NCBI RefSeq assembly: GCF_036880985.1
Contig: NZ_JBAJNO010000009.1
Span: 3,446,501 to 3,510,500, forward strand
DNA length: 64,000 bases
Origin: Limibacter armeniacum
GTDB lineage: Bacteria; Bacteroidota; Bacteroidia; Cytophagales; Flammeovirgaceae
Reading direction: 5' to 3'
Shown: positions 19,234 through 27,516 of the stretch, piece after piece
How the letters are laid out: every line of letters starts with the position of its first letter
Position numbering within the stretch: position 1 is the first letter of the stretch
Made by a program: the position numbers and the translations under genes
The notes under the pieces: generated by a model
Seen by the model: the letters and a program-made list of their open reading frames with translations, nothing else
Told to the model about the DNA's origin: nothing
Database searches by the model: none

Positions 19234-19629
19234 ATGAAATTTTTGAACAGAAATAAAGCGGAGAAGAAATACGATAGTTACAAGCGAAAGAAATTGAGTA
19301 ATGCAGATGTAGCTGTGGCGAAAGAGAAACTGGGCAAGCTTGGAGAACAGAAAGAGAACTTCAGGTTATTGCTTAATATGGTCAAGGACAGTTGGGATGG
19401 AAGTTTCAAGCTCGACAAATGGGCAATTGCGATTATTACTGCTGCCATTATCTATGTAGTGGCACCTGTAGATGCAGTTCCAGATTTTGCGCCAATAGTT
19501 GGTTGGTTGGATGATATCGGAATTGTATCATTGGCGATAGCACAGCTCGGCAAAGTGGTGGATGACTATAGAGCTTTTAAAAATGTAGCATTCACTGAAA
19601 CTGAAACCTATGTTGAAAATCAATTTTGA
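19234..19629 (+). CDS. YkvA family (DUF1232) small membrane protein
   Basis: 131 aa. The C-terminal half has the DUF1232 signature VVAPVDAVPDFAPIVGWLDDIGIVSLA with one or two hydrophobic helices (about residues 66-108); the N-terminal half is charged and helical. The family function is unknown. Its 3' end overlaps the next reading frame by 20 bp, so the two may be translated together. Confidence 0.88.
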   Translation: MKFLNRNKAEKKYDSYKRKKLSNADVAVAKEKLGKLGEQKENFRLLLNMVKDSWDGSFKLDKWAIAIITAAIIYVVAPVDAVPDFAPIVGWLDDIGIVSLAIAQLGKVVDDYRAFKNVAFTETETYVENQF

Positions 19630-19924
19630 AAGAATTCCTACCCGATTTCTGGTTAAGATTCTAAAGAGGCAAGTTAAAGGGGACAAGGTAAAAGAGCTTA
19701 AAGTAGCCTCTATTAAGGGTGATAAGCTTAAACTGAAAGTAAGGTTGTTTTCTCAACACCTTCCCTCATTTGAAGTGCCAATTCGGGCATACTTAGGTTT
19801 TAGAGTCGTTCGTTTACAACTACTGGATGGTCATCAGAATTTTATTACTTATATAGTGAGTGCCATAGCACCAAACAAGGTCAAGAAAGTAGATAAAAAT
19901 ACCTATGATATTTCGATTTTCTGA
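19610..19924 (+). CDS. Small basic protein, function unknown
   Basis: 104 aa, rich in Lys and Arg, beta-prone (FLVKILKRQVKG, FEVPIRAYLGFRVVRLQLL). It overlaps the YkvA gene by 20 bp in another frame; ATG 19610 is the only start that keeps most of the frame. No signal peptide and no recognised family. It ends just before the promoter of the hydrolase gene. The long open frame and tight spacing make it probably real. Confidence 0.6.
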   Translation: MLKINFERIPTRFLVKILKRQVKGDKVKELKVASIKGDKLKLKVRLFSQHLPSFEVPIRAYLGFRVVRLQLLDGHQNFITYIVSAIAPNKVKKVDKNTYDISIF

Positions 19925-19940
19925 CAGGGTCAATCACTTG

Positions 19941-19948
19941 TATATTTG
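19941..19948 (+). promoter_or_regulatory. Possible -7 box (TATATTTG) of the hydrolase gene
   Basis: Fits TAnnTTTG, 20 bp before ATG 19969; no good -33 box. Confidence 0.4.
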
Positions 19949-19968
19949 ATTATTTAGCTCCTCTCTTT

Positions 19969-20649
19969 ATGCAAAAAAACATCTTCTTTATAAGCGGACT
20001 TGGTACTGATCGACGTACATATAGCAGACTCAAGCTCGATTTTGAGGAGCGTATCGTGTATGTGGATTGGTTGGTGCCGGAGAAAAGGGATACTATGCAA
20101 TCATATGCACAACGTTTGGTTGAAAAGTATGGGATGAGGGAAAATGCGATTATTGTCGGAACGTCATTTGGCGGTATGTTGGCAAGCGAAATTTCAAAGA
20201 TTATTAATAATCCATTGAATATACTAATTGCCAGTGCCTCCCATAAGAATGAGTTGATGGCTTGGTTACCTATTGTCACCAAATTAAGGTTAAATAAAGT
20301 GGTGCCAAAAGGAATGTTTACCCGCCCTGGAAGATTTACGGAGCGATTGATGGGGGTTCCGAATAATGTGAAGAGTGGATATTTGAGGGAAGGGGTAGAA
20401 ATGTTTAGGCAGATGATCAAGGATATGCACCCTGATTTTATTTGGTGGGGTATTGATAGTGTGGTAAACTGGAAACACGACGAACGTTTACCCAATATTA
20501 TTAAGATTCATGGGGATCGGGATAAGCTGATACCGATCTACAATCAGCCTGATGACTATTTGATTAAGGGAGGAAGCCATTTTCTGGTTTGGACAAGGGC
20601 CAAAGAGGTATCAGAAATCTTGAACAAGGTAGTACTAGAACAGGCCTGA
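19969..20649 (+). CDS. Alpha/beta hydrolase
   Basis: 226 aa, no signal peptide, cytoplasmic. Nucleophile elbow GTSFGG (Ser66), oxyanion region near FFISGLGTDRR, acid in IKIHGDRDKLIPI and catalytic His in KGGSHFLVW near the end. This is a small esterase/thioesterase-like member; the substrate cannot be told. It ends at a strong terminator that originally also served the convergent gene now beyond the insertion sequence. Confidence 0.85.
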   Translation: MQKNIFFISGLGTDRRTYSRLKLDFEERIVYVDWLVPEKRDTMQSYAQRLVEKYGMRENAIIVGTSFGGMLASEISKIINNPLNILIASASHKNELMAWLPIVTKLRLNKVVPKGMFTRPGRFTERLMGVPNNVKSGYLREGVEMFRQMIKDMHPDFIWWGIDSVVNWKHDERLPNIIKIHGDRDKLIPIYNQPDDYLIKGGSHFLVWTRAKEVSEILNKVVLEQA

Positions 20650-20657
20650 TAAGGTAT

Positions 20658-20697
20658 AAAAACCTTCTACATATCCATTGTAGAAGGTTTTTTTATA
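20658..20697. terminator. Terminator, originally shared by two convergent genes
   Basis: 14-bp perfect stem (20658-20671 with 20679-20692) and TTTTTTTATA. The left end of the IS is 7 bp downstream, so the gene on the far side of the IS has lost it. Confidence 0.88.
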
Positions 20698-20744
20698 ATC
20701 TTATGTCCCGTCTTAGCATAGCGTTACACCAAAACTGTAACGTC

Positions 20745-21146
20745 ATGGAAGAGAAGCAAGTAAATCAGGTTTATATAAAGCGAACTCAGAAGGATTATAC
20801 AATGTCCTTCAAGCTTCAAGTGGTCGCTGAATTGGAAGAAGGCAAGCTCTCAGTACAGGGCGCTTGTGACAAATATGGTATTCAAGCCAAATCTACTGTT
20901 CGTGACTGGTTGCGAAAATTTGGTAACTTGGACTGGTCCAACAAACACCCCTTAAAAATGTCGAAAACCCCTGAGCAAAGAATATTGGAGCTGGAGCAAA
21001 AAGTCAAGCTGCTGGAACGTCAGAAGCAAACCCTAGAGAAGCAGGTAGAACGAGCTGACAAGAAGATCATTCTCTTTGATATGATGCTGGAGATGGCAGA
21101 GAAAGAATATAACATCCCGGTGCGAAAAAATATATCCCCCGAGTAA
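20745..21146 (+). CDS. IS3-family transposase OrfA
   Basis: 133 aa. The N-terminal helix-turn-helix (about residues 17-65, YTMSFKLQVVAELEEGKLSVQGACDKYGI) binds the IS ends. The C-terminal leucine-zipper coiled coil (about 75-110) is for multimerisation. ATG 20745 is the first start inside the left terminal repeat; the frame is open upstream into host DNA but that part is not part of the element. It ends at TAA 21144-21146 inside a large hairpin after a slippery heptamer, so a share of ribosomes should shift into orfB. Confidence 0.9.
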   Translation: MEEKQVNQVYIKRTQKDYTMSFKLQVVAELEEGKLSVQGACDKYGIQAKSTVRDWLRKFGNLDWSNKHPLKMSKTPEQRILELEQKVKLLERQKQTLEKQVERADKKIILFDMMLEMAEKEYNIPVRKNISPE

Positions 21147-21206
21147 TCGAGGGCAGCAACATTGAACACGGTTGGAGCAAGGTTGAATGTTGTGAGTTAC
21201 TCGGGG
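21125..21206 (+). promoter_or_regulatory. Programmed -1 frameshift site with stimulatory stem-loop
   Basis: Slippery A_AAA_AAT at 21125-21131 in the orfA frame, a 5-nt spacer, then a 10-bp perfect stem (21137-21146 with 21197-21206) enclosing a second 11-bp stem with one mismatch (21157-21167 with 21182-21192). The orfA stop lies within the outer stem. This fits IS3-family OrfAB fusion. Confidence 0.75.
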
Positions 21207-22051
21207 TAAACAGGCAGTTTTATTACAGATGTAAGCAGGAGCAAAAGAAGCGGGAAGCCCTAACGGTGAAGGTATTGGAGCTAGTGACGCAGGTACGCAT
21301 GCGACAGCCTCGCTTGGGTGTGCGCAAACTGTACACCATCTTGGAACAGGAGTTAAGGACTCTTGATGTAGGAAGAGATTGGCTTTTCGATATCCTCAGG
21401 GCTAACCATATGCTGATAAAGCCTCGCAGAAGATATCACGTGACCACCAACTCACATCACCGTTTCCGTAAGCACAAGAACCTGACGCAACACTTGGAGG
21501 TAAAGCGCCCAGAGCAGCTTTGGGTGGCTGATATCACCTACATAGGCACAAGGCAAAACCCGATGTACCTGGCTTTGGTCACGGATGCTTATTCCAAAAA
21601 GGTTGTTGGCTATGATGTATCCAACAGCTTAAATGCACAAGGGGCTATCCGGGCATTGAAAAGGGGACTCCAGCAACGGGAATACCCTGCAGAAGCCTTG
21701 ATCCATCACTCCGATAGAGGGTTACAATATTGTTGTGATGATTATCAAGAAATGCTGGACGACGCACAGGTAACCTGTAGCATGACTGAGAAGTATGATC
21801 CTTATCAAAATGCAGTAGCTGAACGCGTAAATGGCATCCTTAAGCAGGAGTTTATAAGAGGAATCCAAATCAATGATATCCAACTTATGAAGAAAATAAT
21901 CAAGCAGAGTATAGACATCTACAACACGGAAAGACCCCATTTATCCTGCAGGATGAAAACGCCAGAATACATGCACCTGCAAAGAGAGATAAAGATTAAG
22001 ACCTATAAAAAAGAAAACCCACCAGCACTTGAGCTAGTGGGATCCATATAA
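21125..22051 (+). CDS. IS3-family transposase OrfB (DDE integrase domain)
   Basis: About 308 aa read in the -1 frame after the slippery site; a separate ATG start at 21266 would give 261 aa. An HTH_21 region (RQPRLGVRKLYTILEQEL) is followed by the rve integrase core: first Asp in LWVADITYIG, second in LIHHSDRGLQYC, and Glu in YQNAVAERVNGILKQEF. The second Asp and the Glu are 35 residues apart, as expected for D,D(35)E. It is the catalytic half of the OrfAB fusion. No stop or frameshift damage seen. Confidence 0.92.
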   Translation, partial: KKYIPRVIEGSNIEHGWSKVECCELLGVNRQFYYRCKQEQKKREALTVKVLELVTQVRMRQPRLGVRKLYTILEQELRTLDVGRDWLFDILRANHMLIKPRRRYHVTTNSHHRFRKHKNLTQHLEVKRPEQLWVADITYIGTRQNPMYLALVTDAYSKKVVGYDVSNSLNAQGAIRALKRGLQQREYPAEALIHHSDRGLQYCCDDYQEMLDDAQVTCSMTEKYDPYQNAVAERVNGILKQEFIRGIQINDIQLMKKIIKQSIDIYNTERPHLSCRMKTPEYMHLQREIKIKTYKKENPPALELVGSI

Positions 22052-22095
22052 AGTTGTATCATTGTAAATCTGTAACGCTATTTCAGGACGTCACA

Positions 22096-22563
22096 TTAAT
22101 CTTCAGTAAGCTCATCAATAAAAGGTAGGTTTTCCATCACCTCCAGCCTGACAGCTGTTTTAATATAAGATTCTATTTGTGTAAACTTGGCTGCCGTTTG
22201 AGCACCCAAGGCTTTCTTTACTTTTTTGTAATACTTTTTGGAAATTTTATCGCTTACATTGTCAATGGCATATACGTCTTGTATAAACTTATCAGCTTTA
22301 GCGTCATCCATCACATTGTAATTCTGAGTATACTCATTTAGTGTTTCAAGTACTCTCCGGCCATTCTCCCTCCGTTCGGCTTCGTATGAGGCATAAATAT
22401 CCCAAAACACAGAAGCATCAGGTTCGGATAAGTTCATAAATTCCTCAACAATGGCTTTTTTTTCCATCCCATAAAGGGTTTGGATCATTTTAACTTCATC
22501 AATCTGAGCAAAAGATTTTAGCTGAAAGCAGCAACAGAAAATAAAGAGAAGTAGGTATTTCAT
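22096..22563 (-). CDS. Secreted helical protein of unknown function
   Basis: 155 aa with a signal peptide (cleavage after SFAQ). The mature part is helical and charged, with a VFWDIYASYEAERRENGRRV stretch seen in small Bacteroidota periplasmic proteins of unknown role. Its stop codon TAA is the minus-strand reading of the right-hand TTA target duplication, so the IS lies directly behind the stop and the protein is unchanged. Its old terminator is now 1.4 kb away. Confidence 0.75.
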   Translation of the reverse strand: MKYLLLFIFCCCFQLKSFAQIDEVKMIQTLYGMEKKAIVEEFMNLSEPDASVFWDIYASYEAERRENGRRVLETLNEYTQNYNVMDDAKADKFIQDVYAIDNVSDKISKKYYKKVKKALGAQTAAKFTQIESYIKTAVRLEVMENLPFIDELTED

Positions 22564-22649
22564 AGTAGATGAGTTGAAGGTTTTTTTGAATATAAGTTTT
22601 TGCCAAATTTTAGCATATGATATATCTCATATTCAACTATTTGTGGGTA

Positions 22650-23057
22650 TTAGTCATAGCTGTGACTAATGTCAGTAATAGGCTCTGCAAGCATCATGTT
22701 GTTATTTTTGTCAAAGTAAATGATTACCATCTCCTGTAGGTCGACAACCCACTTGGAAACACCTGCCGAAGCTGTATTTTCACAGAATGAATGAAAGTCT
22801 GTCAAGCCATCCTTATGTTCCTGTAGTACTTTTTGAAGTAAGTCCAGTGACGGAGACTCGGCCACATCAACTTCCTCATAGATAGGTTCCATTTCCATGA
22901 CATAGTCATTTTCGCCGTAATAAATATTAGCTCCATCAGTTGTATGGAAATCCCATTTGGTAACACCTAACTTGTTCAATTCTGCAAGAAACATACAGAA
23001 TTTATCACCTGTCTTTACTCGCATAAAAGCATTATGAATCTGTGATTTGGAAAGCAT
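22650..23057 (-). CDS. DUF1398 family protein
   Basis: 135 aa, no signal peptide. SQIHNAFMRVKTGDKFCMFLAELNKLGV, then WDFHTTDGANIYYGENDYV, match the DUF1398 (YbcV-like) pattern: an N-terminal helix pair, then a beta-hairpin with a Tyr-Tyr-Gly turn. The family occurs widely in bacteria and phages and has no known reaction. The gene stands alone. Confidence 0.75.
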   Translation of the reverse strand: MLSKSQIHNAFMRVKTGDKFCMFLAELNKLGVTKWDFHTTDGANIYYGENDYVMEMEPIYEEVDVAESPSLDLLQKVLQEHKDGLTDFHSFCENTASAGVSKWVVDLQEMVIIYFDKNNNMMLAEPITDISHSYD

Positions 23058-23160
23058 AATATTGAGTGGTTTTGATGATACTAATATTGGAGAAACAAGT
23101 ATTCAGCTAAAAAAATTTAAGTAAGAGATAGGTCAATGAGATTAATCAGAAATATAAAAA

Positions 23161-23190
23161 AAAGAGGGTACTGCATGCAGTACCCTCTTT
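23161..23190 (-). terminator. Terminator for the membrane protein gene (perfect 30-bp palindrome)
   Basis: AAAGAGGGTACTGCA and its exact complement without a spacer; a long T run follows on the minus strand. Confidence 0.85.
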
Positions 23191-23212
23191 GTCTTCGTCC
23201 TGAGTATTAATA

Positions 23213-23884
23213 TCAGGCGATTGTTTTTGTATTGTCCGTCTTTTGTAATGAGATACTGATGCCTATAAATATACAGGTAGTACCCAATATCTGTACGAGG
23301 TGGAAAGTTCCGTTGTGGTCAAAGTCCCAGATAAGGTGAAAAGAAATGGCTTTTGAAGCTTGGATGGCAAAGGCAGTCAGGGTGAGTAAAATACCTGATG
23401 CAACCATTGATGCCCCTTTTACTTTTCCGCTAACGGCAAAGACAGAATAGGCAAACAGGGCAAGCAGCATGGCTACCGCAGCATAACCTAAAAAGATAAA
23501 GAACATTCCTGAGAAAATAACGGTCAGAATGTAGAAGAAAGCACCAATCCCTAAGATGGATAACACATGTGTTTTGGTGATATGACCATTCGTCAAGTCA
23601 TAAAATAAACCAATGACAAAGAGGGCAACCGTCAACGCGAGAGAAAGGTAAAAAGGTTGGTTAAGAGCAAACTTGGTAGCATCCGAGAGTACAAACCCGG
23701 CACGTACACTTCCTACCAACGCCCCTATTGAAAGTAATAGAAAAGCAGCTGCCCATATAGTGGCTTTACCCTTATCCTTGGCTTTCATCTTATAAATGGA
23801 ATAGGAGAAGAATAGAGAGAGCAAACCCAATAGCAGGTCTGTGGCAGCAGTAGTTTGAGCTGTAGGCGTTTGAATCAGTTCCAT
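23213..23884 (-). CDS. Seven-helix integral membrane protein, function unknown
   Basis: 223 aa, about seven evenly spaced hydrophobic helices with short loops and no large soluble domain. One loop has YDLTNGHITKTHVL and another FHLIWDFDHNGTFH; His and Asp residues at helix ends could bind a metal or lipid. It resembles small Bacteroidota membrane families (DUF6962-like from memory, uncertain). Monocistronic with its own terminator. Confidence 0.7.
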   Translation of the reverse strand: MELIQTPTAQTTAATDLLLGLLSLFFSYSIYKMKAKDKGKATIWAAAFLLLSIGALVGSVRAGFVLSDATKFALNQPFYLSLALTVALFVIGLFYDLTNGHITKTHVLSILGIGAFFYILTVIFSGMFFIFLGYAAVAMLLALFAYSVFAVSGKVKGASMVASGILLTLTAFAIQASKAISFHLIWDFDHNGTFHLVQILGTTCIFIGISISLQKTDNTKTIA

Positions 23885-23993
23885 TTTAGTTAGTTTAAGT
23901 TTATCGATCTAATAGCGGAGAGCCTTTTTCCTGTGTTAGTGGGCAAGATATAGATTTTTGGGGAGTAACCTTAAAAGAGCCTTGAGATAAAAA

Positions 23994-24020
23994 AAGCCGA
24001 CAATTTTAGATTGTCGGCTT
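23994..24020 (-). terminator. Terminator for the lipoprotein gene
   Basis: 10-bp perfect stem (23994-24003 with 24011-24020), 7-nt loop, T-run on the minus strand. Confidence 0.85.
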
Positions 24021-24042
24021 AAATGGTAGTGAAGTATATGGA

Positions 24043-24588
24043 CTAGATACCTAGAATTTCAGCATTCACATGATACTTTGTGAATATCTCGATATCGTAA
24101 GATTTTGAATTCAGTTCGTCAGTAACTGTAGTTACTTTTAGTTTAAACTCATCTTTCAGGATATACTCACGCAGGTTGATCTTCTCAACCTCCATTTCGA
24201 TTACATCACTTACGTTTTCTCCAATATTGTCTTTGAAAGCAATCTGTTGCTCTTCAAGTCCTTCAGCGCTGATAGTAACAGCCAGACTTTCAAGGAAGCT
24301 GAAGTCTTCTCCCTCAGGAGACTTGATAGTCAAGGTCATTGATTTCAAGTAGATCTCTTCTACCAAATCTTTTTTAGTGTTGTTGATAGACATTTGTGAC
24401 TCACTGTCTGATTTGATTTCAGGCGTGAAAATCTCAAATGGACTTGCTATTGGAACAGTAGCAGGTATCGTCACATTTGAAGTATATTTTAATTCAAATT
24501 GAGTCAACTTATCTAAAGTGTCGCAGCTTGAAAGTAAGGTGCAGGTAGCTAACAAAAAGTAGACATAAAGTGTAGTGATTCTTGTCAT
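24043..24588 (-). CDS. Lipoprotein of unknown function
   Basis: 181 aa. Signal peptide with lipobox LLSSC (Cys22). The mature protein is beta-rich with alternating Thr/Ile/Val strands (LKSMTLTIKSPEGEDF, LAVTISAEGLEEQ), like small immunoglobulin-like envelope lipoproteins. No motif that points to a reaction. Divergent from the OsmC gene. Confidence 0.72.
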   Translation of the reverse strand: MTRITTLYVYFLLATCTLLSSCDTLDKLTQFELKYTSNVTIPATVPIASPFEIFTPEIKSDSESQMSINNTKKDLVEEIYLKSMTLTIKSPEGEDFSFLESLAVTISAEGLEEQQIAFKDNIGENVSDVIEMEVEKINLREYILKDEFKLKVTTVTDELNSKSYDIEIFTKYHVNAEILGI

Positions 24589-24854
24589 AATGAAATTGAT
24601 ATAATTAACAAGTGTTTAATAGATACGGGATTCAATTAACAATAATCGAGCCCGAATAAGTACAATGTTAACGAACAAAGGGGAGATATCTGATTCAGAA
24701 CGATGGATTTATCATCTAACATAGTTTCAAAAGAAGATGGATTTTTAGATGATTTATAACATTGAAATTGTGATATGGGATTGATAATTTCTGATAGCAT
24801 CGGTGTTGAACCGCCAGTTGCCAAAACGTTTGTGAAACCAGTAAAGGCAGAAAG

Positions 24855-25400
24855 ATGGAAAAAAACGGTGTTAATGTAGATCAGTTGATTGGAACAATCG
24901 AAGCGGTAAAAGGTGATCCTGAAGTGGCTAAATTTCAATTCAGGTCTAAAACAAAGTGGGTGGAAGGAGGACACTGTAAAACAGAATTCAGAAACTTTTA
25001 TGGTGCCAAAACAGAAGACAGTACAAGGACAGAAACAATTGTGGTGGAAGGTGACGAACCCGGCATACTGCTAGGTAAAAACAGAGGGGCAAATGCAGTG
25101 GAAGCAATCTTGCATGCTTTGGCTTCTTGCTTGACTGTTGGTTTTGTCTATAATGCTGCAGCAAGTGGCATTGCAATCGAATCGTTGGAATTTGAATTGG
25201 AAGGAGATATAGACCTGCATGCCTTTCTGGGACTATCTGAACAAAAGAGACCAGGCTATGACAATATCCGTGTAAAATATAAAGTAAAGGCAGATGCACC
25301 TCAGGAAAAGTTGGATGAACTGTTCGAGTATGTCAAGAAAACTTCACCTGTTTTGGATATGCTAGAGAACCCTGTTAAGGTATCTTGGGAAGCTGCTTAG
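24855..25400 (+). CDS. OsmC-family protein
   Basis: 181 aa. The OsmC/Ohr fold is marked by AVEAILHALASCLTVGFVYNAAASGI (peroxidatic Cys) and by ESLEFELEGDIDL. The C-terminal motif that usually reads CPV is here SPVLDMLENPV, so the second (resolving) cysteine is Ser. Members reduce organic hydroperoxides with two Cys; this one may use another thiol or have another role. Unlike typical 140-aa Ohr it has an N-terminal extension of about 35 residues. Confidence 0.88.
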   Translation: MEKNGVNVDQLIGTIEAVKGDPEVAKFQFRSKTKWVEGGHCKTEFRNFYGAKTEDSTRTETIVVEGDEPGILLGKNRGANAVEAILHALASCLTVGFVYNAAASGIAIESLEFELEGDIDLHAFLGLSEQKRPGYDNIRVKYKVKADAPQEKLDELFEYVKKTSPVLDMLENPVKVSWEAA

Positions 25401-25408
25401 CTCGCTTT

Positions 25409-25431
25409 TGGGCTTCCATAAAGGAAGCCCA
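25409..25431. terminator. Hairpin between convergent genes
   Basis: 9-bp perfect stem (25409-25417 with 25423-25431) with a 5-nt loop; the T-tracts are poor, so terminator strength is uncertain. Confidence 0.45.
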
Positions 25432-25439
25432 GTTTAACC

Positions 25440-26648
25440 TCAAGCTCTATCACTAAGTACTTTTTTGCACTTCAGAATCACTTTTTGGTTTTTGATGTCA
25501 GTAGTGGCAAATAAGTAAATTTCTCCGCCGTCCTGAATACCCGTTTTTTTTCTGATTTGCGCTACAGTCAGCGGGAAGTTTCTGACCGTAATATTGGCTT
25601 GTTTCATATTCAGGTGTTTCTTGATTTCCTTTTTGCCAAAACCAAAAGCTTGCTCACATTCAAATACTCTTCCTGAAAAATCCTCCACGAGCTTATCAGA
25701 AGTGTACAGGTGACTGTTGGGGTGCAACTTCTCTAAGTCATAAGCAACGCCAATACTTTTGTATCCACCACCTTTCAGAATGGCAGTACTGGGTTCATAA
25801 AGGTACTTTTTGCTTGTTTCAGCATAGTTGGAAGCCAAGTATTCCTCTTCATTAAGGATATAGGAAAAGGTTTGGGCTGAGCCGTCTTTCAACAGGTTGG
25901 TACTACAGATCTCAACAGGTTGCTTGTCTCCGTTAGCTAAAATAAAGATAATCTCCTTGCACTCATTCTGAACAGAAACAACATGGACTTTTTGGGTGTT
26001 AGGCATTTGCTGTATAGCCTGTTTGATATCCAGCATGGGAGAGAGCTTCAGCATTACCTGATCCGCTTTCGATAACAAGGTATCCATCATCTCCAATACA
26101 TTGGGTTCGCAATCCTGAATACGTACCACTTTTTCATTGCGGTCTCCTCTACGGGCAGGGTCAAGGTAAATGAAGGAGAGCTTCTCATCCAATTGTTTTA
26201 CAAACTGCAAACCATCTTCACAACGTACTTCTACATTGTCTTTCTGTAATACTTTAAAGTTATGGGCGGCAATTTTGGTCAGAGCCTCTTGCTGCTCGAT
26301 ATAATAAAAGTCTTTGAACCTGTCAGCAAAATATACAGCGTCTACACCAAAACCACCTGTTAGGTCTGCACCTGTTTCACCTTCTACCAGTGAGGCCTTG
26401 AACATACCAGTAAGTGTAGAAGAGCACTGCTCCATAGATAGTTTAACTGGATAGAGTATTTGGTCATTATGGTACCATTCAGGCAATTTATCTTTAGCTT
26501 TTTGCTTACCTGTTAGCTGAATGACCACTTCGGTCATTGGAATTTCAGGAAAGCGGTTGGCCTGCAACATTAGTTGCGACGGGTCATCATTCAAGTGATC
26601 ATTGATAAATGCGATGACATCCGGATGAAGGCATTTAAAAAACTCCAT
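25440..26648 (-). CDS. Class I SAM-dependent methyltransferase, PG_1098 type
   Basis: 402 aa. After an N-terminal helical part comes a Rossmann domain with AdoMet loop GADLTGGFGVDAVYF (about residues 97-111), acidic YYIEQQE after strand 2, and the catalytic-type FIYLDPARRG (about 175). Then come a ferredoxin-like part and a C-terminal THUMP-like segment. This layout matches the conserved Bacteroidota PG_1098-like family. The DPAR motif and THUMP-like tail suggest an RNA base is methylated, but the target is unknown. Cytoplasmic, single gene. Confidence 0.85.
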   Translation of the reverse strand: MEFFKCLHPDVIAFINDHLNDDPSQLMLQANRFPEIPMTEVVIQLTGKQKAKDKLPEWYHNDQILYPVKLSMEQCSSTLTGMFKASLVEGETGADLTGGFGVDAVYFADRFKDFYYIEQQEALTKIAAHNFKVLQKDNVEVRCEDGLQFVKQLDEKLSFIYLDPARRGDRNEKVVRIQDCEPNVLEMMDTLLSKADQVMLKLSPMLDIKQAIQQMPNTQKVHVVSVQNECKEIIFILANGDKQPVEICSTNLLKDGSAQTFSYILNEEEYLASNYAETSKKYLYEPSTAILKGGGYKSIGVAYDLEKLHPNSHLYTSDKLVEDFSGRVFECEQAFGFGKKEIKKHLNMKQANITVRNFPLTVAQIRKKTGIQDGGEIYLFATTDIKNQKVILKCKKVLSDRA

Positions 26649-26859
26649 TGTTGAACTATTGCGGGATTAATATTTTGAATAGCTACCCTGTTATAGTGTA
26701 ACTGTATAAACCTATTGAGTTGGTGAATCTCCTTTAAGCTGAGGGCAAAGATACGTTTCTTGCCGTAATGAAAAGAATGTAGCCAGACATTCGTGTTGAT
26801 CAAGAGCAGGAATCCTTTTCTTAAGAGTAGGTGTTCTGTGATAAAATTAGACGCACATT

Positions 26860-27375
26860 ATGCAAGATACTTATCCAATAACCCCCGCCTCTGTTACCAA
26901 AAGGTTTATAGCCTTTGTTTTAGATTATTTATTGATCTCGGCTGTTATGCTCATTATAGCATTGATATGGAAAGGAAAGGCACTGTTGGCTGGAGATATT
27001 TATGGAGACGAGCAGTTTGCCCTTTCTGCTCTGTCAGCACTTGGGGCAGTATTGTTTATGTGCAAAGACCTTTACAGAGGGGTCAGTCCAGGTAGGTGGA
27101 TTGCAGGAATTGAAGTGCGTGACAATAGAGATATTCGTAAGGTCCCATCCATTGGGCACCTCTTTCTAAGAAACCTTTTTCTTGCAGTATGGCCTGTTGA
27201 AATGTTGGTACTTTTGACTAGTAAGGGTAACGCAAGGTTAGGAGACCGACTTGCTAAAACAGAAGTGATTGATAATCCATTTAGGGAAAAAAGAAAGAAA
27301 AGGGTAATGGTATTACTCGTATTGACAGTTGTAATCTATACTGTTATTAGTTTTCTGATTATGAATAGTTACTAA
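26860..27375 (+). CDS. RDD family membrane protein
   Basis: 171 aa. The opening VTKRFIAFVLDYLLIS holds the family Arg and Asp, and GVSPGRWIAGIEVRD and ARLGDRLAKTEVID follow. Three or four membrane helices (about residues 16-38, 52-70, 104-122, 145-168). RDD proteins are thought to be transporters in some cases, but no substrate is known. Alone between divergent and same-strand neighbours. Confidence 0.85.
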   Translation: MQDTYPITPASVTKRFIAFVLDYLLISAVMLIIALIWKGKALLAGDIYGDEQFALSALSALGAVLFMCKDLYRGVSPGRWIAGIEVRDNRDIRKVPSIGHLFLRNLFLAVWPVEMLVLLTSKGNARLGDRLAKTEVIDNPFREKRKKRVMVLLVLTVVIYTVISFLIMNSY

Positions 27376-27516
27376 TGGATGTGAAACAGGAAGGTATTAT
27401 GGCGTAGTAGATTGTTGCTTGGCTTTTTCTTTGTTACTCTTTTGGTTATCAGTAGGCTAAATAGTTGGTCTGCTTTCTAAATTACCCAATTAGTTTAACC
27501 CAATTAACCCTAAAAA

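Larger units (their letters stand above)
20704..22095 (+). mobile_element. Complete IS3-family insertion sequence (1392 bp)
   Basis: Starts TG and ends CA. Imperfect terminal inverted repeats of about 25 bp (19 of 25 match, including the exact block ATAGCGTTACA), and a 3-bp target duplication TTA at 20701-20703 and 22096-22098. It contains orfA and orfB in -1 relation with the DDE triad intact, so it looks competent for transposition. The duplication retains the stop codon of the neighbouring minus-strand gene. Confidence 0.92.

Noticed and set aside
20589-20744. Extension of the IS orfA frame into host DNA
   Set aside because: It lies outside the left inverted repeat and overlaps the hydrolase gene and terminator.
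24775-24882. 35-codon frame overlapping the OsmC start
   Set aside because: Short, in another frame, with no supporting feature.
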